64,000 nucleotides of DNA, taken from positions 107,109,931 to 107,173,930 of the forward strand of contig JAIOJX010000028.1 in assembly GCA_022376925.1 (NCBI GenBank). The letters run 5' to 3'. Positions 48,068 through 58,312 of this stretch are shown here, one piece after another. Every line of letters starts with the position of its first letter. Position 1 is the stretch's first letter. This DNA is from Tragulus kanchil (taxonomy: Eukaryota > Chordata > Mammalia > Artiodactyla > Tragulidae). Below the pieces are notes generated by a model. It was not told where the DNA came from. It searched no databases and saw nothing but the letters and a program-made list of their open reading frames with translations. The position numbers and the translations under genes are program-made.

Positions 48068-48307
48068 GGGCTTCCTTGGTGGTCCAGTGGGTAAGGACAC
48101 CACCTTGCAGTGCAAAGGGCGCCGGTTCGATCCCTGGCCTAGGAAGATCCTACATGCCGTGGAGCGACTGGACCAATGTGTCCAACTACTGAGCCAGTGC
48201 TCTGCAGTGAGAGAGGACACTGTGATGGGAGGCCCACACAAGCCAAAGAACAAAGATGGATGAATATAAATAAATGAAAGACCAATAGAAGTTTCCAAAA
48301 AAAAAAA
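48068..48307 (+). mobile_element. tRNA-Glu-like SINE, copy I (inside old L1 3' UTR)
   Basis: Perfect target duplication GTTCCACATG (48058-48067 and 48308-48317). Intact B box GGTTCGATCCC. It lacks the hairpin segment: GAGCC is followed at once by AGTGCTCTGC, consistent with deletion between two GAGCC repeats. Confidence 0.92.
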
Positions 48308-48527
48308 GTTCCACATGATAGAATAGTGTGCATATACATTATTATACAATTGTTCAAACTTAGAATGTAAAAGAGACCTCTTAGTTAAAATGTGGACTTT
48401 GGGTAACTGTGATATGTCAACAAATGTCTGGTGAGCGATGGAGACTCTGCATGTACAGAAAATCTCTGTACCCACTTCTTAGTTTTTTTGTAAATCTAAA
48501 ACTGCTCTAAAAAATAAAGTCTTAAAA

Positions 48528-49450
48528 GCATTCCATACTTCTATATTGGTGTAGCAAACGTGTTTGGGGACAAAAACCTGAAGAAGTGCAGATTTCACTG
48601 AATTTATAAGAGGGCCATCTCGCTAATCCTTAGGCCAAAGCACCAGTTAAGGATCTATTGGCTTGGTGAATTCTAATTAGAATAATTCAACATCAGACTG
48701 AGAAATATCCTCAGAATTAATGAAGTCAAAAGGTTCAGACTTTTAGCTTTTACAATTTTTAAGGGGAAAGATGGATGGTTGCCAGCCTTTTATTTTGCCA
48801 AGTGAGGAAGTAACAAACAATCTATCATCTATTTAGCTGTGATCTCATAAATGAATAGGCATTTGGAAACAAAAGAAGAACAACAGTCATCTCAGAATCA
48901 AGGACAGCCTCTCCTAAGCAAGGACAAGTATAAGTTTATAGCAATGTAGAGATAGATACAAATATAAAGATAGATTAAATGTTACAGCTACATAAAATTT
49001 GTCTTTATTTTTCTCGTTTCATCTTAGACTGCTTAGACTGGTCAAAACTGGAGTTTAGGATACTCTGATCTGCTCCAAACTCTTCACAGGAGCAATGACC
49101 AAGCAGTGCTACAAAGTAGTGGCTACTGGGGCTGGAATCAGTAGTCAGGTCACTGGAGTCCACTTTAGGGTTTCTTCTAATCACCATCTGTTTGGACTTT
49201 GGAAGCAGGACAGAAGAGCCCAAGATGGAAAGTGAGAGGAATCCTCCTCTACATTTAGGATTTGAGACAACCCTGGGATCAGGGAGACAGGTACAGAAAA
49301 AAAAAAAAAAGAATAAAAGTGAAAGAAACATTCTGAGGAAACGAATGCATTTTTAGCTCCTAAAATGATTCTCCTCTTTCCACAGTCTTCGGGGGAAAAA
49401 AGATTATGAAAACAATAAATCCATGGTTAGAGTAATTTGTGGAGACCCAA
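48528..49450. other. Single-copy DNA, no gene seen
   Basis: No exon or transposon signature found. It includes an A15 run near 49298. The longest frame (49005-49331 minus) is low-complexity at its start and has no supporting features. Confidence 0.5.
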
Positions 49451-49785
49451 TACGTTCTCAGAAGTGAGTAGGGTGTTTTAATCCTTACTTTCCTTTGAAG
49501 TAGCTCTTCTCAGATGAAGAGACAAAGGTTCAGTTGAGAAGTAGTCTATCTAAAATCAGCAGCTGAAACTCATATCTAACACAAGTTGATATACCCACTA
49601 ACTAGATGCCAGGCTGTCTCATATATTTTTACCCAGGAAGAAAGAAGTACTATATTTGTTGAGCTTATAGTATGTGCCTGGTCCTGGGTTTAGGAAGTCT
49701 CATTATTCCTGACCTCAGTCCTATTTATCTTTCCCATTTCACTGATAAGGAAACCACGGCTGAAGATCACACAAAAATTAAGAAC
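49450..49785 (+). repeat. MIR-like relics, probably two
   Basis: First piece (about 49480-49600) has CTCAGATGAAGAGACAAAGGTTCAG; the second (about 49649-49785) has GTTGAGCTTATAGTATGTGCC and CACTGATAAGGAAACCACGGCTGAAG. Heavily diverged. Confidence 0.45.
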
Positions 49786-49798
49786 ACACACACACAAT

Positions 49799-50071
49799 GG
49801 GGCTTCCCGGTGGTCCAGTGGGTAAAGACACCGCCTTGCAGTGCAAGGGGTGCCTGTTCGACCCCTGGCCTGGGAAGATCCCACATGCCATGGAGCGGCT
49901 AGACCGATGTGTCCAACTACCGAGACAGTGCTCTGGAGCACATGCGCCCAGAGCCAGTGCTCCGCAGTGAGAGAGGTCACTGCAATGGGAGGCCCACATA
50001 GGCCAAAGAACAAAGATGGAAATAAATGAAATACCAATAGAAGTGGCCAAAAATAAATAAATAAAAAAAAA
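49799..50071 (+). mobile_element. tRNA-Glu-like SINE, copy J
   Basis: Head GGGCTTCCCGGTGGTCCAGTGGG, B box TGTTCGACCCC, hairpin 49930-49954, tail CCAATAGAAGTGGCC then AAATAAATAAATAAA. A weak target duplication is possible (ACACAATG at 49792 versus ACAGAATG at 50072). Full-length. Confidence 0.88.
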
Positions 50072-50439
50072 ACAGAATGATTTCCATTGGGCCCTGAAGT
50101 GGAGATTCATCAAGATGCTAAAAATAAATACACCTTTGTACTGAATCATATAATGGCAAATCAATAAAATCAACATGCCACACTAGCTACATTAGGACAT
50201 TTTCATGAGTAATAGCTTGAATCATTTGAAATTGCCATTCTGTGGGTCAAACATGTTGAACATTGTGACTGCATATTGCTTGCCTATGGCATAATATGTA
50301 TCATTATTAAGTTTTACTATTCCAGATTTCTCTGCCTCAGCCTAACTTTTTCAGTAAAGACTAGCAAGCTAATAAGAATAGTGGTAATGATAATAAAAAG
50401 AAAAATATTAACACGTTTTCAACTATTTCATTTTTTAAA

Positions 50440-51000
50440 AATAACTACTTCTATTATTACTTTTACTATGCTAAAAAACATAACATTCACCATCTTAACC
50501 ATTTTAAGTGCACAGTTCAGTTGTGCTAAGTATGCTTACAATGTTGTGACAGCAGATTGCCAGTACTTTTTCATCTTGCAAAACTGAAACTCTATACCCA
50601 TTAAACAACTAGAAATCCTATGAGGGACCATGTGAGTGGTGGTATCAGATAAAAGGACTTTTCCAAAGGGGGTTAATCTGGAATTTTTGTAAAATTTTCT
50701 AAGCTTTAACATAGGCTTAAAAAATAGCTTTGTTGAGATACAATTCAAATGTCATAAATGTATCCAATGAATGTTTACAAGATAATGGCATTTAGCACAC
50801 ACACAATATGGTACAGTCCTCATCTCTGTCTAGTTCTGAAACTTTTTTTTACCACCCCAAAGGAGACCCTGTACCTATTAGGCATGCTAGGTACAGGAAT
50901 TCTTGTTTTCTCCTCTCTTCCCAACCCCTAGTAATCACAATTCTACCTTCTGTTTCTATGAATCTAACTACTTTGGATACCTCAGATCTCTACCATTCCT
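50440..51000 (-). mobile_element. Old L1 3' UTR fragments
   Basis: Antisense L1M-type 3' UTR: AACATTCACCATCTTAACCATTTTAAGTGCACAGTTCAG and AACTGAAACTCTATACCCATTAAAC, then a second unit with TTGTTGAGATACAATTCAAATG, CCCTGTACCTATTAGGC and TTCTGTTTCTATGAATCTAACTAC. The two units partly repeat the same UTR, so two insertions or a rearrangement are possible. Duplicate of most of it at about 51747-52097. Confidence 0.6.
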
Positions 51001-52832
51001 GAGTGTGTAAAATTTGCAAGATGTAAATTCTGTTTAATTCTTAAAAAATTCTATGAAGTACTATTATCTTCATTTATAACCTAGGAAATTAGAAAGATAA
51101 GATAGATAAAAGTCACACCTGAAAGTAATCCACTGTTGTATGTGTTCAAATTTATTATATCCAAGTTGATAAGGTAATTTCTACCATAGAGAAGATTTCA
51201 CATATTTTTCATTATTGATGGGTGTCAGTAGCAGTTGGCAGTGTGCTGTAGATTTCCAGACACTCAAATCATGGAGCTCAATAAATACTTGATTAATGCC
51301 TAGATGAATGATGTGACAGAATCCCTCCTTAATTAAAAATAATATGAAAGATGAGAACAACTTTGAAGGAGAACATGCAAAAGCTCACAGTAACATTATA
51401 CATATAGAAATGATTTGGGTTGATTTTTCTAGAACAGCAAAAAATGATAAAGATCACATACCATGAGCTATATTAGACTAAAAAAATTAACAGATGTCTT
51501 ATGCAAACACAAGATATCTTAAACTGGAGGAAAAAGGATTTAAGTCTAAGAACAAAACAGCCTTCAGATTTGGAATATCATCGACAAATTTAATTGAACT
51601 CTGGAGGAAATAGGACGTTTTTAAATGGATTAGGGCTCCCCTAGTGGTTCAGTGTTAAAGAATCTGCCTGCCAACACAGCAGACCCATGTTTGATCCCTG
51701 GGTCAAGAAGATCCCACATGGTGCAGAGCAACTAATGAGGGATCAGTAAAAGGACTTTTCCAAAGGGGGTTAATCTGGAATTTTTGTAAAATTTTCTAAG
51801 CTTTAACATAGGCTTAAAAAATAGCTTTGTTGAGATACAATTCAAATGTCATAAATGTATCCAATGAATGTTTACAAGATAATGGCATTTAGCACACACA
51901 CAATATGGTACAGTCCTCATCTCTGTCTAGTTCTGAAACTTTTTTTTACCACCCCAAAGGAGACCCTGTACCTATTAGGCATGCTAGGTACAGGAATTCT
52001 TGTTTTCTCCTCTCTTCCCAACCCCTAGTAATCACAATTCTACCTTCTGTTTCTATGAATCTAACTACTTTGGATACCTCAGATCTCTACCATTCCTGAG
52101 TGTGTAAAATTTGCAAGATGTAAATTCTGTTTAATTCTTAAAAAATTCTATGAAGTACTATTATCTTCATTTATAACCTAGGAAATTAGAAAGATAAGAT
52201 AGATAAAAGTCACACCTGAAAGTAATCCACTGTTGTATGTGTTCAAATTTATTATATCCAAGTTGATAAGGTAATTTCTACCATAGAGAAGATTTCACAT
52301 ATTTTTCATTATTGATGGGTGTCAGTAGCAGTTGGCAGTGTGCTGTAGATTTCCAGACACTCAAATCATGGAGCTCAATAAATACTTGATTAATGCCTAG
52401 ATGAATGATGTGACAGAATCCCTCCTTAATTAAAAATAATATGAAAGATGAGAACAACTTTGAAGGAGAACATGCAAAAGCTCACAGTAACATTATACAT
52501 ATAGAAATGATTTGGGTTGATTTTTCTAGAACAGCAAAAAATGATAAAGATCACATACCATGAGCTATATTAGACTAAAAAAATTAACAGATGTCTTATG
52601 CAAACACAAGATATCTTAAACTGGAGGAAAAAGGATTTAAGTCTAAGAACAAAACAGCCTTCAGATTTGGAATATCATCGACAAATTTAATTGAACTCTG
52701 GAGGAAATAGGACGTTTTTAAATGGATTAGGGCTCCCCTAGTGGTTCAGTGTTAAAGAATCTGCCTGCCAACACAGCAGACCCATGTTTGATCCCTGGGT
52801 CAAGAAGATCCCACATGGTGCAGAGCAACTAA
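50621..52832. repeat. Tandem duplicate block 19 (junction about 51736)
   Basis: First copy is about 50621-51735 and second about 51736-52832, offset 1097. The first bases of the second copy are a shortened version of 50621-50650. Confidence 0.92.
51001..51631. other. AT-rich DNA with possible L2/MIR tips
   Basis: AGCTCAATAAATACTTGATTAATG (about 51277-51300) resembles an L2 3' tip; otherwise nothing recognised. Repeated at 52098-52729. Confidence 0.4.
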
Positions 52833-53005
52833 GCCTGTGCACCACAACTATTGAGCATGTGCTCTAGAGCCTGGGAGCCACAACTACTGAAGTCCATGTG
52901 CTCAAAAAGAGAAGCCACTCCAAGGAAACCTTTGCACTGCAACTAAAAAAAAGTCCTCGTAGCAAAAGAGACCAGCAAAGCCAAAAATAAATAAGTAAAA
53001 TTATA
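52730..53005 (+). mobile_element. CHR-2-type tRNA SINE
   Basis: GGGCTCCCCTAGTGGTTCAG head, TTTGATCCCTGGGTCAAGAAG, then the CHR body: AGAGCAACTAAGCCTGTGC, CACAACTATTGAGCATGTGC, AGCCACAACTACTGAAG and AGCCAAAAATAAATAA. Target duplication AAATGGATTA (52720-52729 and 53006-53015). Distinct from the A-J family after the head. Block 19 leaves a truncated duplicate at 51632-51735. Confidence 0.9.
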
Positions 53006-53015
53006 AAATGGATTA

Positions 53016-55711
53016 AATGTTGGATTAAATAGTATTTAGTGTGTTACTTTACACAGTACATAAACAAGTAAGAGAAACTGAGTGTGGAAGAACAAATGAT
53101 CCCCTGATGTTTGCAGCAATTGAAAGGAAGAACGGTACGTGGTTAGAAGAAAACAGAAGCTTTGTGCCCACACTTTGCTTTTTTTCTGCTCAACAGAAAG
53201 AGAAAATTGGAGAAAACAGTTATTTGAGAGATTCTGTCATTCATAAGACAAAAGAGACACTGAGAAAATATTTAAATGACAGAGGATCTTTACCATTATT
53301 TTATTGGAATAGAATTTATTTTCCAACTGAGATCACATTTTTAAGAAATGCTTTTTTAAAGAGAGCTTACATGATAAGTAATTCTTCCTTAAATAGATAA
53401 AATGTAATGAACTTATTAAAGTAGGTATATACATTTATATTCCTAAGCTGATAAAAATGACCTTATGTTTACAGAGATATTGAAAATTTACTTGTTTTTA
53501 CCTGTATTCCTTCCATTCTATAAATAAGTGGCTTTGTTGCTAGTTTTTCTTTCCCATTAAAACTGTCCCAACAAAGACTTCTTTCACTGTGTGAAACTTT
53601 TCAGGAATTTAATATCTCTATGCTCCAATATACTTAAAATTTTCTTTAGACATTTTGAAGAAACTTCAGGTTGAAGACAATCAAATTTTTTGCTCCATGA
53701 ATTCTATGAAAACACATATGACCAAATCCTTCTGAGGATTGCCAAATACCCAGATGTTAAATCTTTCTTTGACCTTTTTGAAGAAAGAAACTTATTCAAT
53801 TCAATTCAATGCAAATTATTTTGTCATCTTTCAAGGACAAAAACTGAATGAATTATATATAGGTCAATGTTTTTTACCTACAAGTATCTAAAATAATGCT
53901 TTAGAAAATTGGAAGAATTACAGAATTTCAGTGCATGGTGGACCCTCCAAAATAATCAAATCCATCTCCTTACTTTTACAGAGAAAGAAGCTAAGTGGCT
54001 TCTTAAACATGACAAAGTTAGGGTCATAAGCAAAATCTAAACCCAGTTTTCTAATAATCACTTAAGACAAGGCCCTAACTGTTAACTTCCCCCATGATCT
54101 TCTTCAGATTCTAGATAATATAAGACTCTATTTGAATAAATTAAGTGGTACTGTTTTTTGAGGAAGAAAACTCCAGGCTAATGAAGTGAAATAATAGTGA
54201 TTCCTGTACCCTAACACGTCAGTATACATAAGAGAGAGCTGGCAGTGTTTCAGAGTCAGCACCATGGCAAGAGCACCAAAGTTTTCCATCCCAAACCTGC
54301 CACGGGTGGTTGGCTGAATCATCTGACTGCTCTGCACTTCAGTCTGCAAAATGCGAATAGGGTCCATGCCATGTAGCTGAGAGGATGGAACTAGGTAAGA
54401 GTAAGAGGACTTGAGATCACATTTTTAAGAAATGCTTTTTTAAAGAGAGCTTACATGATAAGTAATTCTTCCTTAAATAGATAAAATGTAATGAACTTAT
54501 TAAAGTAGGTATATACATTTATATTCCTAAGCTGATAAAAATGACCTTATGTTTACAGAGATATTGAAAATTTACTTGTTTTTACCTGTATTCCTTCCAT
54601 TCTATAAATAAGTGGCTTTGTTGCTAGTTTTTCTTTCCCATTAAAACTGTCCCAACAAAGACTTCTTTCACTGTGTGAAACTTTTCAGGAATTTAATATC
54701 TCTATGCTCCAATATACTTAAAATTTTCTTTAGACATTTTGAAGAAACTTCAGGTTGAAGACAATCAAATTTTTTGCTCCATGAATTCTATGAAAACACA
54801 TATGACCAAATCCTTCTGAGGATTGCCAAATACCCAGATGTTAAATCTTTCTTTGACCTTTTTGAAGAAAGAAACTTATTCAATTCAATTCAATGCAAAT
54901 TATTTTGTCATCTTTCAAGGACAAAAACTGAATGAATTATATATAGGTCAATGTTTTTTACCTACAAGTATCTAAAATAATGCTTTAGAAAATTGGAAGA
55001 ATTACAGAATTTCAGTGCATGGTGGACCCTCCAAAATAATCAAATCCATCTCCTTACTTTTACAGAGAAAGAAGCTAAGTGGCTTCTTAAACATGACAAA
55101 GTTAGGGTCATAAGCAAAATCTAAACCCAGTTTTCTAATAATCACTTAAGACAAGGCCCTAACTGTTAACTTCCCCCATGATCTTCTTCAGATTCTAGAT
55201 AATATAAGACTCTATTTGAATAAATTAAGTGGTACTGTTTTTTGAGGAAGAAAACTCCAGGCTAATGAAGTGAAATAATAGTGATTCCTGTACCCTAACA
55301 CGTCAGTATACATAAGAGAGAGCTGGCAGTGTTTCAGAGTCAGCACCATGGCAAGAGCACCAAAGTTTTCCATCCCAAACCTGCCACGGGTGGTTGGCTG
55401 AATCATCTGACTGCTCTGCACTTCAGTCTGCAAAATGCGAATAGGGTCCATGCCATGTAGCTGAGAGGATGGAACTAGGTAAGAGTAAGAGGACTTGAGT
55501 GCTCTGTACTACAGGCTCAGCCACGATTTACACACAGACCTGCGTCAGTAGGTATGTCCTATTTACACCAACAATAAAGGACCTTGAGACATAGGTTAAG
55601 GGACTCTCTAGCACAAACCCAAGAAAACTCAGAAAGAAATAAAAGGCAAACCCACTACAAATAAAAGAAAGAAATGCACTCTAGTGTATTTGATGCCAGG
55701 AAGAAATAATG
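53016..55711. other. Mostly single-copy DNA, no gene seen
   Basis: An open frame of 119 codons at 53041-53400 has no recognisable domain or splice context. A diverged MIR-like piece (about 53920-54060) includes TCTCCTTACTTTTACAGAGAAAG. About 1.1 kb is block 20 duplication. Confidence 0.5.
53329..55499. repeat. Tandem duplicate block 20 (junction about 54413)
   Basis: First copy is 53329-54415 and second 54413-55499, offset 1084, with GAG shared. The block is mainly unique DNA, so homology between dispersed repeats does not explain the duplication. Confidence 0.93.
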
Positions 55712-56040
55712 TCATTTTGAAATTACAGGTAGATGTGTTCCCCTTTCCCTCACCCCCTCACACAGTTTCCGAGCACATTTTGGGGAGCTATGGAAAATGA
55801 ATAGAAGAGACAAAAAAGTACTTTGCCCGGCAGGAATACAAAATTGTAAAGGCACAGACAGCACTACAGAGGCGCGCTGCCATTCACTCACAAAGAATTT
55901 TGTGCATGTAGATGGCTGATTAATTGCCGGCCTGCCTAGACGAAGCTGCAACAAGCCAGATACTGTCAGCATGCCATCGGTTACCATGGAAATGCACAAG
56001 GTTCCTGTTTCTGACAAACCCTTGAATACTGGATAGATTG
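55712..56040. promoter_or_regulatory. Candidate conserved noncoding element
   Basis: Non-repetitive, less AT-rich than its flanks and with about seven CpGs in 55770-55985 (for example GGCGCGCTGCC and TTGCCGGCC), unlike the CpG-poor surroundings. It contains GGTTACCATGGAAATG (55979-55994), matching 12 of 14 positions of an RFX X-box-type palindrome, next to GCTGATTAATTGCC. No long ORF with coding character. Enhancer function is inference. Confidence 0.3.
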
Positions 56041-58210
56041 TGCCATATGTAAATAAGGCAAATTAGTTTTCCTATATCTTCCAGGCAAGGTTAGACGAAA
56101 AGAAAATATATCTGTTTAAACATACTCTCTAACCTCTTAGATGTGATGAATGAGAAAGAGGGGCTTCTTTCTTAGGAAACTGAACTCAGATTGTTAAAAC
56201 TGAAAGGCACTTGGGGAATATGACCAAAAAATACAAAATGTGTTGCCCATTTATAAGGAAGGACTTCAAAGTCAGCCATGCAAGGGTATATTTATTAGAC
56301 TTTTGTAATCAGAAGTTGTATTGTTTGCCCTATCCTTTACAAAATTATAAAATGTCAAGCAGTTATTTTTATGGTGTTAGATTAGAACTTTTATATTCTT
56401 GTCATAAAATTTTTACTTACTGCACTTGTTTCATTACACTAAACACTGAGTCACAAACCACCATGATTTAAAATATGTAATTCCACTACTACAAGCACTT
56501 ACTTTTTCATTACATTAGTTGAAGCTTCCTCGTTTTTATAAGGTTTCTGCCAGCACTAAGAGACTTTATAACTTCTTTCCATGTGGTAATAATAATTTAT
56601 AATTAATTAAATCTGATGTGATTTTAAAAAATCTTATAATTATCATTAGGATATTTTAAAGTACATAATGACAAGTTCCTTCATGACACAGGACTACTCT
56701 GATAGCTATGTACAATTATATATTTTAAAAATATAATCTGTTTAAACAGTAAAAATGCCAAAAAGTGCTGGAGTGCTTTTCGTAACATAACATCTCTAAA
56801 TAATTTTAAAATGTACATTTCTCAAATAAAATGTTCCATCATCTCCATTATCTCCTCAATTTAAAATACATACTTCTGTCATCATTTGCATCAGATATTC
56901 TAAGGATACTTGTATATAAAATTCTCACATTTAATCTCAAATATTCATGTGCTATTCAAGTAAGCTACAAACATCTGAACACCAAAGATATCTATAATTA
57001 CCCAAATTAACCCTTCCCTAAACTTAAATTAAGGCTCTCTGCCTTTTCTGAGTAAAGGTAAGAACATTTATTTTCTATCAAATGATTCAGGTATTTAGAT
57101 ATGCCCAGAATTCTAACTTGATTATAATATATTATATATTGGTTCATGTTTTAGAACTCAGAGGTAAAATATACCTAAAGACCCCTAAACTTCAACATAT
57201 TCCTATAAGTGAATATTACCCAAGAAAGCATTTTTAAAAGGCATTATCTTATGTTTTCATTTTTATGTTAATAACATGCTACATGAAACTATCAAAAATA
57301 TTGACTTTAAGTATTATCCTAGTTGACACGTTTTCCCCTGCCAAAAAAAAACAATACTCCTTATACTCTTCAGTAAGAACTTATGTGTGGAGTGATGGTT
57401 TCATGAAAATTTCTAAACAAGTTTTAAAATCATGTTTATGCAACAGTAAAGAAGAAATCAAAGAAAATTATCAGAACAATTCTGGCTAGAACAAGTGCTT
57501 ATGCCTAAAAATAACATGATTTTTCTTTCTGTTCTTTATTTTGCTTTATATATGGAGAGCCAAACAGGACTGTCATTCATTTGGGATCATTCCATCCCTT
57601 ATGCAAAGAAATTCATTATCTATATACATCACAATTTTCTTTTTGCTCTTTTTTTCCTCCTTTAAATGAGAAAAATTATAATTAAAAAGCATAAGGATTT
57701 CTTGTGTGGTCATATGACAATGCCCACTGTTCTTATTAGAAGTCTTCCCGAGTTAATTGTGAGCATTTATATTTGAGGACTTAAATAGTAATCTGTATCC
57801 TAGGAGCCAAAAGTTTCACAATAGAAAGTGGCCAAATTTCTCTTTTTCAAGTGTTATCACAGAAAAAAATTCCATCTTCCCAGTTACAGGACTTACATGA
57901 TTTATGAGTTAAGAATATGTTAGAAGTGAGATTGGCTCTGTCCATGTTTTTAACTCTATACTTTAAAATTCATAATTAGCAAACTGCATCCTTTAAGTTC
58001 AAAGATAAACACTTGATAGTATTTTACTTTATTGCTTAAATATGGTAAAGCAGGAATATTATATGCTGATGCATCACCAAAATGGTACTAAGCACAGGAC
58101 GGTCAATGAGAGAACAGATCTTGTGATCACTGTGAGGAGGATAAATGCTTTCTGGGGGAAATACACACATTTGCTACTTTTAAGAGGCAGCATTAGAGTG
58201 TGGAAAGACC
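56041..58210. other. AT-rich single-copy DNA, nothing recognised
   Basis: About 2.2 kb of AT-rich sequence without a recognisable transposon or exon. Not duplicated. Confidence 0.5.
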
Positions 58211-58312
58211 ATTCAGTCATTCATCATTTGAGTTTTAATATACATCACTTATCAGGCATGGTAAGGTCCCTGCCTTCATGGAGCTTATACTCTAGTAGGG
58301 GTAAAGATAAAC
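58211..58312 (+). repeat. L2-like fragment
   Basis: TCATTCATCATTTGAG and GGTCCCTGCCTTCATGGAGCTTATACTCTAGTAGGGG match a widely seen L2 internal block. Short and diverged. Confidence 0.5.

Larger units (their letters stand above)
46578..48527 (+). mobile_element. Older L1 (ORF2 to 3' end), with SINE and foreign L1 patch
   Basis: Plus-strand L1 begins in ORF2 (ATGAGGAAAACTATAAAACTC, CAATCCCAAAGAAAATTTC, CCAGATGCTGGTGGGATG, GGATAAATTATGGTACATA) and ends with the 3' UTR words ACACTGTATGACTCCAAC and AAACTGCTCTAAAAAATAAAG. It resembles old L1MA/L1MB-type elements. SINE copy I (48068-48307) interrupts the 3' UTR. At 47784-47897 lies a 114-base piece of a different, younger L1. All frames are broken. 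Confidence 0.82.

Noticed and set aside
53041..53400. 119-codon open frame on the plus strand, starting MLLYTVHKQVRETECGRTND
   Set aside because: No recognisable domain, no flanking splice or promoter evidence, and it sits in noncoding AT-rich DNA beside a SINE. Frames of this size occur by chance.
55712..56017. 101-codon minus-strand frame in the CpG-containing stretch
   Set aside because: No domain and no supporting splice context; noncoding conservation is the better hypothesis.
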